A stretch of 64,000 nucleotides of DNA from Woeseiaceae bacterium (GCA_021773035.1 JAJFKU010000045.1:62001-126000); one strand, 5' to 3'. Positions 35,533 to 44,947 are shown, numbered from the stretch's first letter. A program made the numbers and translations. Notes: generated by a model not told the origin, from the sequence alone.

Positions 35533-36635
35533 TTCGAGTCCATTTCCGGAAACAGGCCGAGCAGGCCCTTTTCGCTGGCGTTACAAACGCCACGCTCGGT
35601 GATCAGGCCTGTTACGAGTCGTGCGGGTGTTACGTCGAACGCATAGTTGCTGACCGGCGTGCCGGGTGCGGTAGTGCGAACATGCGTCGTCACGCCGTTG
35701 CTCACGCCGTAGATATCCGTAACTTCGGCCGGATCACGTTCCTCGATGGGTATCTCGGCGACGCCGTCACGGCTCTCCCAGTCGATGGTCGTCGACGGCA
35801 GAGCGACGTAGAACGGCACCGTGTTGTCGTCGGCGGCCAACGCTTTCAGATAGGTGCCTATCTTATTGGCGACATCGCCACAGCGTGTGGTGCGATCGGT
35901 GCCGGTGATGACGATGTCGACCATCCCATGCTGCATCAGGTGGCCGCCGGCGTTGTCGACGATCAAAGTATGCGGTACACCGTTGGCTGCGAGTTCCCAG
36001 GCAGTGAGTTGCGAGCCCTGGTTACGAGGCCGCGTTTCGTCAACCCAGACATGCACGTCGATACCCTTTTGATGTGCGAAGTAAATCGGTGCCGTTGCCG
36101 TGCCCCAGTTTATCGTCGCGAGCGAACCGGCGTTGCAGTGTGTGAGTACGTTTACCGGTCCGCCGTTTTTCTTCGCTGCAATCGCCTCGATCAGCGGCAA
36201 TCCGTGATTGCCGATGCCGCGGCTGATTTCGACGTCTTCGTCGCAGATATTTTCGGCTTCGCTTCGCGCCACTGTCCTTAACTCATCGCCGCTGCCGGCC
36301 GATTGCAGCCGGGCCAGCACCCGTTCGACTGCCCAGCGGAGATTGACGGCGGTCGGTCGTGACTGCAGGAGCGCCTCGGCCGCGATCTGAATCTCCTGGC
36401 CGGGATCGTCTGCGTGCAGAGATGCGAGGTACAGGCTCCAGGCCGCAGTCGCGCCGATAAGAGGTGCGCCACGCACATACATATCGGCGATAGCGACAAC
36501 GCCATCCTGCCAGGCGCGCAGGTCGTGAATGCGGTACTCGTGCGGCAGCAGGCGCTGATCGATGATCTGTACAACGGTCTGATCGTCCGGACTCAGCCAG
36601 ATGGTACGGAAGTCTTCAGCGTTCTGCGGAATCAT
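35529..36635 (-). CDS. mtnA: S-methyl-5-thioribose-1-phosphate isomerase
   Basis: The 368-aa protein matches MtnA along its length: MYVRGAPLIGATAAW (about 52-66), NVLTHCNAGSLAT with the catalytic Cys (about 163-175), VWVDETRPRNQGSQLTAWEL, and the catalytic Asp in VITGTDRTTRCGD (about 242-254). It isomerises 5-methylthioribose 1-phosphate to the ribulose form and can also accept 5-deoxyribose 1-phosphate. It is coupled to the downstream class II aldolase and lies 9 nt after folD's stop, so folD-mtnA-aldolase is one operon. Confidence 0.94.
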   Translation of the reverse strand: MIPQNAEDFRTIWLSPDDQTVVQIIDQRLLPHEYRIHDLRAWQDGVVAIADMYVRGAPLIGATAAWSLYLASLHADDPGQEIQIAAEALLQSRPTAVNLRWAVERVLARLQSAGSGDELRTVARSEAENICDEDVEISRGIGNHGLPLIEAIAAKKNGGPVNVLTHCNAGSLATINWGTATAPIYFAHQKGIDVHVWVDETRPRNQGSQLTAWELAANGVPHTLIVDNAGGHLMQHGMVDIVITGTDRTTRCGDVANKIGTYLKALAADDNTVPFYVALPSTTIDWESRDGVAEIPIEERDPAEVTDIYGVSNGVTTHVRTTAPGTPVSNYAFDVTPARLVTGLITERGVCNASEKGLLGLFPEMDSK

Positions 36636-36644
36636 GCGCTTCGT

Positions 36645-37541
36645 TTAAGCCTCGAGCCCGGCGGCAAGTCGCGCCGAGCGCAGGGTATTGGCCATTAGCA
36701 TCGAGATTGTCATCGGACCGACACCACCGGGAACCGGTGTTACCGCGCCGGCAACTGTGCAGACATCGTCGTAGTCGACATCGCCGGTCAGGCCCATCTT
36801 CGTTTCGCCATCAACCGTCTTCTCAACGCGGTTGATGCCGACATCGATGACGATGGCACCGGGTTTTACCCAGTCCGCCTTGACCATATCCGGCCGGCCG
36901 ACCGCCGCGACAACGATGTCGGCGCCGGCAACGACCTGCGCCAAATCCCTGGTACGGCTGTGGGTCACGGTGACGGTAGCGTTTGCCTGCAATAGCAGCG
37001 AGGCCATCGGCTTGCCAACGATGTTTGAACGACCGATAACAACAGCGTTCTTGCCGGAAAGATCGCCGCCGATTTCGTCAGCGATCATCAGCATACAGCC
37101 CGCCGGTGTGCAGGGAACGAAGGCGTCGGCGGTACGTCCGGCCGTTAACTTGCCGATATTGATGAAATGAAATCCGTCGACGTCTTTTGATGGTGTGACG
37201 GCTTGTGTGACGGCCTGTTCGTCCAGGTGCCCGGGCAGCGGCAGCTGTACCAGGATGCCGTGAATGGCATCGTTGTTGTTCAGCTCGTCTATGAGCCGCA
37301 GCACGTCGGCCTGCGCGGTATCGGCGGCGAGCGTGTGCTGCACGGAATGGAAGCCGCAAGTCTCGGCGGTGCGTTTCTTGTTCCGCACATAGACCTGGCT
37401 CGCCGGGTCTTCGCCGACAATAACGACGGCAAGCCCTGGCTTGATACCATGTTCGTCGAGTAATGCCGCTGTCTCCCGGGTGATCGACTCCGCGAGTTCC
37501 GCGGCCTTGGCTTTACCGTCAATTCGTTTTGCAACCGTCAT
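36645..37541 (-). CDS. folD: Bifunctional methylenetetrahydrofolate dehydrogenase/cyclohydrolase
   Basis: I start at the ATG at 37541, preceded by AAGGAAA; the frame extends six residues further. The 298-aa protein has the substrate Lys in [10 protein letters not shown] (about 52-61), [12 protein letters not shown] (about 94-105), [12 protein letters not shown], and the NADP-binding [11 protein letters not shown] (about 167-177). It interconverts 5,10-methylene- and 10-formyl-tetrahydrofolate. Placement with methionine-salvage-type genes links it to one-carbon metabolism. Confidence 0.96.
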   Translation of the reverse strand: MTVAKRIDGKAKAAELAESITRETAALLDEHGIKPGLAVVIVGEDPASQVYVRNKKRTAETCGFHSVQHTLAADTAQADVLRLIDELNNNDAIHGILVQLPLPGHLDEQAVTQAVTPSKDVDGFHFINIGKLTAGRTADAFVPCTPAGCMLMIADEIGGDLSGKNAVVIGRSNIVGKPMASLLLQANATVTVTHSRTRDLAQVVAGADIVVAAVGRPDMVKADWVKPGAIVIDVGINRVEKTVDGETKMGLTGDVDYDDVCTVAGAVTPVPGGVGPMTISMLMANTLRSARLAAGLEA

Positions 37542-37615
37542 CCAGATTTCCTTACGCATGTTATGTCGACCGGCCCGGCCGGCGGACGCATGGTAACGCT
37601 GTGTCGAGCAGGTTT

Positions 37616-38047
37616 CTACCAGGGTACGTCGGCGACCGGAGACCAGCGTTCTTCCCGTCTCGCAATGCGGCGGGTTTGGACTTCACCGTCATAGCTGGCG
37701 GGCATCGGATCGGCGAGATTCTCCACCGCAGGCCGCAGCGCATGCGTATTGATGATCCCGAATCGCCCCTTTTGCGTTTCTATAACGGCGCCGGTATAGA
37801 CGCCGCAGTTTCTGCATAGCAGAAAGTCTGCCGTCTTCAGTCCGAATCGATAGCGATTCAGCTGCGCGGCCTGCGCCGCGTGAAATTCGATTTTCGCCGC
37901 TGGATCGGACGTACTCATTGCATCATGAGATCGGCAGAAGCGGCACTGACAGGCTCGTACCGACCAGCACCCCGGGTCAGCAGCACACTCGTAGGAGAAG
38001 CCGATAGCACCACAATGGCAGCTACCGCCGTATACGCCCTCAGCCAC
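37616..38047 (-). CDS. GFA family zinc-binding protein
   Basis: The 143-aa protein starts at GTG and has the Cys pattern of the GFA (glutathione-dependent formaldehyde-activating) fold: GSCHCGA (about 8-14), [12 protein letters not shown] (about 33-44) and [10 protein letters not shown] (about 76-85). These seven cysteines bind two zinc ions. Despite the family name most members are of unknown activity. It overlaps the ceramidase-like gene by 8 nt. Confidence 0.88.
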   Translation of the reverse strand: MAEGVYGGSCHCGAIGFSYECAADPGCWSVRACQCRFCRSHDAMSTSDPAAKIEFHAAQAAQLNRYRFGLKTADFLLCRNCGVYTGAVIETQKGRFGIINTHALRPAVENLADPMPASYDGEVQTRRIARREERWSPVADVPW

Positions 38048-38792
38048 GACCGCGCCTGCGCATCAGACCGTACAGCAGACTCGCCGGTGCGAGTGATGCG
38101 GCCAGGTGTTTGATCGAGTGGCCGCTGACAATATTGCCGGCGTCGTACAAGCTGGCGTCAAAGTGCTCGGCGACTTTGGCAGCCAGATAAAAAGCAATCA
38201 TCCACCAGATGTAACGGCCAAGATCGCTGCGCGCGCGGTAGAGGGAAATAATCATTGGGATCAATAGCATAGGAAGGAACTGCACGACGGCGTAAGGGCG
38301 AAGATCTCCGGCGCCGATCGATTCCGTGTACGCCCAGTAGGCAACAGACGCAGCGCCGGTGAACAGCAGGGGAAGCAGCAATTTCCTGCCCAGCGTCGTC
38401 GAAAAGTACTCGGCAACAACAATGGACACCAGGCTCATGAAGGCGATAGTCATCGGCAGCCGATCCCAGATCAGTGAGTCGTTGTCGGGGCGCCAGTGAA
38501 AGTAGCCCGATCCCAGGGCGGTCAGCGCGATACCGAAGAAGAAGACGTTCCAGGCGAGGTGCGTGTCCGGCGTCACTGTTTCCGGGTTCGTCGCAATAAC
38601 TCGCCAACCCATAATGCCGACGATCAGGAACGGCAGATTCGACATGACGTTCAGGAAGTTCGGGATGCCGCTCATTGGACGATTATCGGCGAACAGGTAA
38701 TACAGCGGGTCCTGCGGGATGGGGTCGGCCAGGGCGGCAACGACGATGATTGCGGCCGCTGCGACGGCCAGCACGGCAGCGCGCCAGGTCAT
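38040..38792 (-). CDS. Alkaline ceramidase-like (CREST) membrane protein
   Basis: The ATG at 38792, with GAGGGG 9-14 nt upstream, gives 250 aa. About seven membrane helices follow. The motifs SNLPFLIVG (about 49-57), GSGYFHWRPDNDSLIWDRLP (about 90-109) and SGHSIKHLAASL (about 222-233) supply the Ser, His, Asp and paired His that coordinate zinc in alkaline ceramidases and other CREST hydrolases. It probably cleaves an amide in a lipid, but bacterial substrates are uncertain. It is coupled to the GFA gene. Confidence 0.8.
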   Translation of the reverse strand: MTWRAAVLAVAAAAIIVVAALADPIPQDPLYYLFADNRPMSGIPNFLNVMSNLPFLIVGIMGWRVIATNPETVTPDTHLAWNVFFFGIALTALGSGYFHWRPDNDSLIWDRLPMTIAFMSLVSIVVAEYFSTTLGRKLLLPLLFTGAASVAYWAYTESIGAGDLRPYAVVQFLPMLLIPMIISLYRARSDLGRYIWWMIAFYLAAKVAEHFDASLYDAGNIVSGHSIKHLAASLAPASLLYGLMRRRGRG

Positions 38793-38837
38793 TGGCTTAA
38801 CCCCTCGCAATCAACACGCATCATCGGGATATCGTGC

Positions 38838-39164
38838 TCAGGACTCTCCCCCTTTCGGGCCGTAGAAAACGACCCAGGCGGCAAAGTCGGCGCTGAAGTC
38901 CACGAATCGATGTGGAACGCCTGCAGCGACAAACAAGGCATCGCCGGGCGCAAAGGCAATGGTCTTTTCGCCACAGATGAAGTTGCCGGACCCGGTCTGC
39001 ACGATATAAATCTCGTCCTGATCGTGAGGTTCCTGCTCGTCAGTACCGGATGGTTTGTAATAACCGAGTTCCATGCTGCCGTTCTCCAGCAGCACGCCGT
39101 AGCGGCCATCGTCGGAATCCCGGGCGGCCTGCAGCGCTCTTATTGTCGTCATGCGCTCGCTCAT
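38838..39164 (-). CDS. Cupin domain protein
   Basis: The 108-aa reading (ATG at 39164, GGTG upstream; an ATG at 39152 or 39206 is also possible) contains a single cupin: HDQDEIYIVQTGSGNFICGE (motif 1) and APGDALFVAAGVPHRFVDF (motif 2), with His and Glu metal ligands present. It may be an enzyme or a regulatory sensor. It diverges from the acyltransferase gene. Confidence 0.85.
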   Translation of the reverse strand: MSERMTTIRALQAARDSDDGRYGVLLENGSMELGYYKPSGTDEQEPHDQDEIYIVQTGSGNFICGEKTIAFAPGDALFVAAGVPHRFVDFSADFAAWVVFYGPKGGES

Positions 39165-39231
39165 AGGGTCACCGTACTGCAAGGGCTGCAAGTCAGCAAG
39201 GGCCATGCCCGGCGCTACGATTCAGGCTAGA

Positions 39232-40161
39232 ATGCAGCTCTTTTTCGGTGAGCCAAGAATTACAGTGACGAGCTTTTTTCGCAATGTGCGTGGCGTGCTT
39301 TTCTTTGGCGTCCTGACCGTTAATACCGTGTTCTGGTTCGTGCCGATTATGCCGTTGGCAATCATCAAACTATTGCTGCCCGTTCCCGCGCTGCGACGCC
39401 TTGCAACCCGCGTTCTGATGGCTATCGGTGAAAACTGGATTAGCGTCAATACCTGGGTCATAAGAAACGCCGGCTCGCTAAAACTGGAGAGCCGTGGGCT
39501 CGAAAATCTGCGGCGCGATGGCTGGTATCTGGTGATGGCGAATCATCAGACGTGGGTCGATATCGTGATGTTGCAGGCGGTATTCAATCGTCGTGTGCCG
39601 TTTCCGAAGTTCTTTATCAAGCAGGAACTCATCTGGTTCCCGTTTCTCGGCATGGCCTGGTGGGCGATGGACATGCCGTTCATGAAGCGTTATTCACCAT
39701 CGTATCTGGCGAAAAACCCGCACATGAAGGGTAAGGATCTGGAAACTACGCGCCTGGCGTGTGAGAAGTTTCGGGATACCCCTACAACAGTCCTGAATTT
39801 CATCGAGGGCACGCGCTTCTCGGAAGAAAAGCGCTTGGAACGGAAATCTCCCTATCGACACCTGCTGCAGCCGCGTGCCGGTGGGCTCGCCGTTGCCCTG
39901 TCGTCGATGGGTGAGCTCTTCACTAGCATCGTCGATGTCACATTGATCTATCCGGACGGCGCAACAAGTTTCTGGGATATGTGCTGTGGCCGGGCGGTCA
40001 ATGTCATCGCCGAGGTTCGCGAGCTGGCACTCGAAGACTGGCTCATCGCTGGCGACTATCAGAGCGATCGCGAGTTTCGCAAAGAGCTGCACGCGTGGTT
40101 GGGCGAAACCTGGGCGCAAAAAGATGAGATAATCGCGAAAACGAGGAAAGCCAATGGTTGA
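39232..40161 (+). CDS. PlsC-type 1-acylglycerol-3-phosphate acyltransferase family (YihG-like)
   Basis: The 309-aa protein (ATG at 39232; GTG at 39265 is possible) has an N-terminal membrane segment (about 20-45). The acyltransferase boxes are MANHQTWVDIVML (about 102-114, HX4D motif), FIKQELIWFPFLG (about 127-139), and NFIEGTRFSEEK (about 183-194, the EGTR block). It likely acylates lysophosphatidic acid or a related lysolipid at the inner membrane. The last 8 nt overlap the next small gene. Confidence 0.88.
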   Translation: MQLFFGEPRITVTSFFRNVRGVLFFGVLTVNTVFWFVPIMPLAIIKLLLPVPALRRLATRVLMAIGENWISVNTWVIRNAGSLKLESRGLENLRRDGWYLVMANHQTWVDIVMLQAVFNRRVPFPKFFIKQELIWFPFLGMAWWAMDMPFMKRYSPSYLAKNPHMKGKDLETTRLACEKFRDTPTTVLNFIEGTRFSEEKRLERKSPYRHLLQPRAGGLAVALSSMGELFTSIVDVTLIYPDGATSFWDMCCGRAVNVIAEVRELALEDWLIAGDYQSDREFRKELHAWLGETWAQKDEIIAKTRKANG

Positions 40162-40525
40162 TAGTCGTCAGTACGATACGGTCGCGTTCGATGTTCGCGA
40201 AAACGCCACGATGCTATTTTTTGCGAAAACGACGGATGAAGGGGATATTTCCGATTACCTGTTGTTGATGCGCACCGTCGACGATGAGTTCGACGAGTCT
40301 ATTTACCTGGAGATCAACGAGACCCAGTACGGCGGGCACGATCTGATCCGCGAGGCCGGTTTGACGGGAAACGTACTGACGTTGCGGTTGCATGAAGCCG
40401 CTGACGAACTGGACGGCAGTGACGACATCGTTCTGACCTGGTCGGATACCGTCGAGAACCTCGAGAGTATTGAGGCCGGTGCGTTCAGGGTGTTTGGCGA
40501 CATCCTCGTTGGAGGTAATGCCTGA
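40154..40525 (+). CDS. Small acidic hypothetical protein
   Basis: The 123-aa protein is very acidic and beta-rich, from VAFDVRENATMLFFAKTTDE to FRVFGDILVGG. Its overall pattern (an aligned Tyr-Leu-Met string, a YGG turn, a hydrophobic end LESIEAGAFRVFG) is loosely like Imm10-type immunity proteins, but no toxin gene is beside it, so I do not name it. It overlaps the acyltransferase gene by 8 nt and leads into the DUF1272 gene. Confidence 0.6.
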   Translation: MVDSRQYDTVAFDVRENATMLFFAKTTDEGDISDYLLLMRTVDDEFDESIYLEINETQYGGHDLIREAGLTGNVLTLRLHEAADELDGSDDIVLTWSDTVENLESIEAGAFRVFGDILVGGNA

Positions 40526-40528
40526 GCC

Positions 40529-40759
40529 GTGTTGCAGATCAGGCCCAACTGCGAGCACTGTGACAAGGACCTGCCGCCGGCATCGGCAGAAGCCATGATC
40601 TGTTCCTTCGAGTGCACGTTTTGCCGGGATTGCGTCGACGGCGACCTTGCCGGGGTTTGCCCAAACTGCGGCGGTAACTTCGCGCCGCGACCGATCCGTC
40701 CAACTCCGCTTCTGCAAAAATATCCATCGTCGGTCGAGCGTGTCCGAAGCGGGAACTGA
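40529..40759 (+). CDS. DUF1272 domain zinc-binding protein
   Basis: The 76-aa protein starts at GTG and reads MLQIRPNCEHCDKDLPP, with four CxxC-type pairs (NCEHCD, FECTFCRDC, CPNCGG). This is the classic DUF1272 layout of two treble-clef-like zinc sites. The function of the family is unknown. It is 2 nt before the GIY-YIG gene. Confidence 0.88.
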   Translation: MLQIRPNCEHCDKDLPPASAEAMICSFECTFCRDCVDGDLAGVCPNCGGNFAPRPIRPTPLLQKYPSSVERVRSGN

Positions 40760-40761
40760 CG

Positions 40762-41064
40762 ATGACGGATGTGCAATACAGCGTTTACATCCTGCGCTGT
40801 GCCGACGACACCTACTACACCGGTATTGCTGCCGACGTTAAGCGGCGGGTAAGCGAACACGAGGACAGCCCTCGTGGCGCGAAGTACCTCAAGGGACGTG
40901 GGCCGTTAACGCTGGTTTACTCGTCGGTCATCGGCGACCGGTCGGCCGCTTCACGGATCGAGTATCGAATCAAGCGGCTCAGTCGCAGCCGTAAGCAGGC
41001 ACTGATCGATGGTCGTAGCAGTCTGCCGGAACTGGTTCCGGATCAGGGCTCGGTTGCCGGTTGA
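40762..41064 (+). CDS. GIY-YIG nuclease family protein
   Basis: The 100-aa protein is a minimal GIY-YIG domain: YSVYILRCADDTYYTGIAA (about 5-23), the Arg in VKRRVSEHE, and a Glu in SRIEYRIKRLSR (about 74-85). Such stand-alone URI-type proteins are common and act on DNA in some cases. The end overlaps the convergent MBL-fold gene by 22 nt. Confidence 0.9.
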   Translation: MTDVQYSVYILRCADDTYYTGIAADVKRRVSEHEDSPRGAKYLKGRGPLTLVYSSVIGDRSAASRIEYRIKRLSRSRKQALIDGRSSLPELVPDQGSVAG

Positions 41065-42071
41065 GAAAATATCGCGATTGGCTTGCCAAATTCCGGCATG
41101 AATAACGAGGTATCGACATCCCACCGGCGTTGGATTTCATCCAGCCAGGCAGCGGTTTTTTCGAAGTTGTCGACAATCCTCGGTGGCAAAACAGTCTCAC
41201 CAAACGGCTTTGTGTAATCGTCGAAGTGAATTGGATAAACACTGTGGCTGCCGGTCGCTGTGACTGTGTGCTGCCAATACAAATCCGCGTAGTCGCGACC
41301 CAGGGTGTTTAGCTGCGCAACACTCAGAAATACGACGTCTGCGGGAACTCCCAGTAGTCTGTACTTGCGGTAGCCTGCGCTGCCCTGCACCAGCGCTGTA
41401 CCCTGTGGGTGTTCGACAATGACGGTATAGGCGCCGCCCATGCGCCAGGCCGTCACCGGTTGCGGCATGGTCAATGGGGCTTCGATCTCGCCATCCAGCG
41501 GTACCGATCCGCGCCAGCCAATCGGTGCGTGTCTTGCCATGATCAGCGTGACGCGAAATGCACCGAATTCGAAGCTCGCACCGTCGTCGGCAATACTTAT
41601 CTGGTCCTCCGGAACACCGGCACCGCGAGCGAGTTGCGCCGTGGACTCGGAGCCCACGATTGACGCGCTGGAGCGATTGGCGATAGCGCCGATGTCCATC
41701 GCATGATCGAAGTGACTGTGTACCGGAATGATGGCGGCCAGACGCCGCATGCGGAATTCATTCATGACGTAGTTTATCTGCGGTGCATCGTTTTCCACCG
41801 GGCGCTGCAGCAGAATATCCGCGAGCGAGGGTCGCGAGAAAAAGCCGTCGATGAGGATCTGCGTCTCGCCGTCATCGAACAACAGGCTTGTAACACCCAG
41901 CCAGGTAACTGTTACCGAATCGGCGTCCGCCGACGACGCGACTGCAGGTGTTGGCCATTTGATGGACTCCAGGCTTGGCCGGTCACGCCAAAGCAGAACG
42001 GCCGCTAAGCTGATGACGAGAGTAACTGCGACGATCGTCAATGCGGCGCGCCTGACATACCTCATCCACAT
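41043..42071 (-). CDS. MBL fold metallo-hydrolase, membrane-anchored
   Basis: The 342-aa protein has one N-terminal transmembrane segment (about 8-27) followed by a metallo-beta-lactamase domain with VHSHFDHAMDIG (about 117-128) and further His ligands in MARHAPIGW and VYPIHFDDYTKPF. UlaG/RomA-like lactonases have this layout. It lies 2 nt after the DUF819 gene, suggesting an operon. Confidence 0.87.
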   Translation of the reverse strand: MWMRYVRRAALTIVAVTLVISLAAVLLWRDRPSLESIKWPTPAVASSADADSVTVTWLGVTSLLFDDGETQILIDGFFSRPSLADILLQRPVENDAPQINYVMNEFRMRRLAAIIPVHSHFDHAMDIGAIANRSSASIVGSESTAQLARGAGVPEDQISIADDGASFEFGAFRVTLIMARHAPIGWRGSVPLDGEIEAPLTMPQPVTAWRMGGAYTVIVEHPQGTALVQGSAGYRKYRLLGVPADVVFLSVAQLNTLGRDYADLYWQHTVTATGSHSVYPIHFDDYTKPFGETVLPPRIVDNFEKTAAWLDEIQRRWDVDTSLFMPEFGKPIAIFSQPATEP

Positions 42072-42073
42072 CG

Positions 42074-43291
42074 CTACTGGCCGGCGGCGATTCTTGCGAG
42101 ATGCCCGGTTAGCGGCGCAAGGTAGTTACCCAGTGCGTAGCCCAGCAGGGCGAGGAGTATCGATGCCGGTACAAGATTCGGCCGGTGATGGGCAGCGACG
42201 ATGGGTGCGGATGCCGCTGCCCCGATGTTTGCGGCAGAGGCGATTGCCACGCTATGCACATCCACCCGGAAAATCCACGCTCCCGCCAACATGAAGAGGC
42301 CGTGGATAAATATCCAGATAAACGCGCCGAGTACGAATGCCGGCGCATCACTCAGGCCGGCGATCTCGGCCCGAGCACCCATACCGGCGACAAACAGGTA
42401 GACCAGCGCTGTACCTATCGCGGTCGAGTTGGGCAGCGACGATACCGGCGTTGTGGAGAGCGCCAGCGCAATCGTCGTTACCAGCAGAATACGTACCGTC
42501 GTCTCTGAGAATATGCCGGCCAGCCCCGGCGATGCAGTAGCGACCCATGCCGCGATCACCGGCGCCAGGGCATGGCACAGGGCGGTTACGGCAAAGACGA
42601 CAGCAGCCAGATAAAGATACTGTGGCATTGTTGGCGCCCGATCTTCTTCGATATGCATCTCAGCCGCCGCATCCATGGCTGCGAGCCGGTCTGCCGGGAC
42701 GCGCGCCCAGCGGTTGAATTTATCGGCAAAGTCGCGTGACATCAGCAGCAGCGGCAGCCAAACGAGGTAGATTACATTGTCGGCGACAACCGCCAGCCCG
42801 AGCTGCGCCTCGGAGGCACCGAGCATTTCCTTGGTAGCCAGCATGTTCGCAGTACCGCCAATCCAGCTTCCGGCGAGCGTGCCGAAGCCTCTCCAGGAGT
42901 CTTCCGGTAACCAGCCGTGTACGATGACGTAGGAAATGACTCCGCCGACCACGACGCCGGCGGTGCCCATGAGCATAACGAGCACACCTTTCCCCATTAC
43001 CCTGACGACGGCCGGAACGTTTACCCGGATCAACATCAGTACGATAAACACTGGCAGCACAAACTGGCTGAGTCCGGTGTAGATGATTGACTTGTTGGGT
43101 ATAACCGTGGCCCCGGCGATGGTCAGGTTGCTGAGAAAGACCGGCGTGGCGTAGATGAACAACAAGGGTGGCACGTAGTTGAATAATCGCGCCCTGGTGA
43201 GCTGGGCCAGCAGGAAGAAGAAAGCGGCAACAATACAGAGCACCGCGAGAACGCCCATGGGTGACGAAATCAGAGTCTGGGTGGTTTCCAT
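42074..43291 (-). CDS. DUF819 family membrane protein
   Basis: The 405-aa protein has about ten membrane helices. FGTLAGSWIGGTANMLATKE (about 136-155) and the C-terminal IASAANIGAAASAPIVAAHH (about 350-369) are conserved DUF819 blocks that repeat an inverted topology, as in transporters. A transport role is inferred; no substrate is known. It leads the DUF819-MBL operon. Confidence 0.9.
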   Translation of the reverse strand: METTQTLISSPMGVLAVLCIVAAFFFLLAQLTRARLFNYVPPLLFIYATPVFLSNLTIAGATVIPNKSIIYTGLSQFVLPVFIVLMLIRVNVPAVVRVMGKGVLVMLMGTAGVVVGGVISYVIVHGWLPEDSWRGFGTLAGSWIGGTANMLATKEMLGASEAQLGLAVVADNVIYLVWLPLLLMSRDFADKFNRWARVPADRLAAMDAAAEMHIEEDRAPTMPQYLYLAAVVFAVTALCHALAPVIAAWVATASPGLAGIFSETTVRILLVTTIALALSTTPVSSLPNSTAIGTALVYLFVAGMGARAEIAGLSDAPAFVLGAFIWIFIHGLFMLAGAWIFRVDVHSVAIASAANIGAAASAPIVAAHHRPNLVPASILLALLGYALGNYLAPLTGHLARIAAGQ

Positions 43292-43363
43292 ACACTATGC
43301 CTCAGGCTTTAAGCTGCGGCTGAGTATAGAGCATCGGCGTTGCCGCCGTGTATTGGCTGCGTT

Positions 43364-44071
43364 CTAACCGAAGCCCAACTGGGCCTGCAGGTCCTTGCGC
43401 GTATCGGCATCGGTCATAGCCGCCGCTTTGACCGTTAACCACACCGTGTGCCAGTCGTCGATCTTGCTGGGCCCGAAAACGAACCTTGCAACATAGCTTT
43501 CGAGTTCGTCAATGTGAATGACGTTTTTGGGTGGCGGCGAAGCGAATTCGACCGAGCCCGTGAAAATAACCAGATTCGCTACCGGCACATCCGGGACTAC
43601 TTTTTGTAACGCCCGCCGGCGACCCTCATTCTGGATAACCGGATTCAGGAAGCGACGTCGCGTGACGCCGTCAACATTTGTCCACTGTGCCTCGTCCTCG
43701 GCGCCAAAAACGACGCCGCTGTAGTGCTTTGTCTGTATGCAGAGAATCCCGCCCGCAGTCAGCATGGCGTGGTCCAGCTTCGCGAGGCCGCCGTACGCGC
43801 CCGGAATGATGAAGTCATGGAGTGCGTCAGGACTGCGTTTTGCGAGTGCGGCCCGGATGCGCCATTTGCCGATCCTGGTGCTCGCATAGCGCGCCAGATG
43901 GTTGGCGGTGGAGCGAAAGATCAGGGTCAATAACAGCGCCGCCGCAAGCGTAAACAGGAACTTCGCAGGACCAACGCTGGTGATTCCTGTTTGCAGCTCA
44001 CTATCTGCTGCAAATGCAGGCATCGCGATCAGCGGTGCGCTGCTAAGAATGTTCCGGGCAGTCTTCAACAT
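43364..44071 (-). CDS. NERD-domain nuclease-related protein
   Basis: The 235-aa protein has a signal or anchor segment (about 1-20), a second membrane helix (about 35-54), and a NERD domain in which HAMLTAGGILCIQTKHYSGV (about 101-120) matches the D-(x)n-ExK nuclease-like core, though the Glu is replaced by Gln. VVPDVPVANLVIFTGSVEF near 155 is also typical. It may bind or cleave nucleic acid at the membrane. Confidence 0.78.
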   Translation of the reverse strand: MLKTARNILSSAPLIAMPAFAADSELQTGITSVGPAKFLFTLAAALLLTLIFRSTANHLARYASTRIGKWRIRAALAKRSPDALHDFIIPGAYGGLAKLDHAMLTAGGILCIQTKHYSGVVFGAEDEAQWTNVDGVTRRRFLNPVIQNEGRRRALQKVVPDVPVANLVIFTGSVEFASPPPKNVIHIDELESYVARFVFGPSKIDDWHTVWLTVKAAAMTDADTRKDLQAQLGFG

Positions 44072-44135
44072 AAGATGGAGAATAGGTCATGAACGGCCTG
44101 AAGTATCGTAAACAGGTCACGTTTTTCAATCCCGG

Positions 44136-44936
44136 TCAGCCTTTGCCGGGGTAGGCCAGGTAGTAGCCGTCTACTTCAGCGACCCGGATGGGCGTCTCGT
44201 AGACCCGGCTGAGTTGCTCGCTGGTCAGAACGTCCGTCTTTCGGCCGTCAGCCACGATCTCCCCGGCTTGTAGCAGGACTACACGATCCATTTCCGGCGG
44301 TATCTCGTTCAGATGATGGGTCACGATAACGATGTTTCGACCCTGCTGAGCGAGCTGCCGCACGCGATCGAGGTAGTCGAAGCTGGCGGCGAAGTCGAGT
44401 CCCGAGGTCGGCTCGTCGAGAATCAGCGTTGCCGGGTCATGCACCAGCGCCCTTGCCAGCAGGCAGCGGCGCTGCTGACCTGTAGACATGTACTCGAGGG
44501 GCGTATCGCAGAGCGACTCGACCCCCAGTTCTGCGAGGGTCTTCCTCGCCGCACGCACCTGATCCCGCGTAACACGATCGGCCAGCAGCCCATGTATTCC
44601 TATGCTGGAGTGAAATCCGGAAACGACAACTTCAAGCGCTGATGTCGTCGGTGTGTAGCGTTGCTGCAAATCGTTGGATACGACACCGATGCGTTTGCGC
44701 AACTCCCAGACGTTCCAGCGCTCCTTGCCGAGAATCCGAAGACAGGAACCTGTTTTTACAACCGGATACAGTTCGCGGTTGATGGCTTTTAACAGCGTCG
44801 TTTTTCCCGATCCGTTCGGTCCCAGAATCGCGACACGTTCATGTTGTTCGATGTCGAGTGTGAGGTTCTCGAAGACGCAGGTAGAGCCGCGCCAGATAGT
44901 AGCGTTACGAATTTCAATTAGTTTGGTTTCAGACAC
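44136..44936 (-). CDS. ABC transporter ATP-binding protein
   Basis: The 266-aa protein starts at GTG. Walker A is GPNGSGKT (39-46), the signature STGQQRR (about 157-163), Walker B LILDEPTSGLD (about 177-187) and the H-loop THHL (about 212). It resembles the ModF/YlmA-type group, with no partner permease nearby. It lies 11 nt behind the DUF4760-like gene. Confidence 0.92.
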   Translation of the reverse strand: MSETKLIEIRNATIWRGSTCVFENLTLDIEQHERVAILGPNGSGKTTLLKAINRELYPVVKTGSCLRILGKERWNVWELRKRIGVVSNDLQQRYTPTTSALEVVVSGFHSSIGIHGLLADRVTRDQVRAARKTLAELGVESLCDTPLEYMSTGQQRRCLLARALVHDPATLILDEPTSGLDFAASFDYLDRVRQLAQQGRNIVIVTHHLNEIPPEMDRVVLLQAGEIVADGRKTDVLTSEQLSRVYETPIRVAEVDGYYLAYPGKG

Positions 44937-44947
44937 GTCGCAATACG

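Noticed and set aside
40154..40525. Immunity protein of a toxin-immunity pair
   Set aside because: The resemblance to Imm10-type proteins is loose, and no polymorphic toxin or secretion gene adjoins it.
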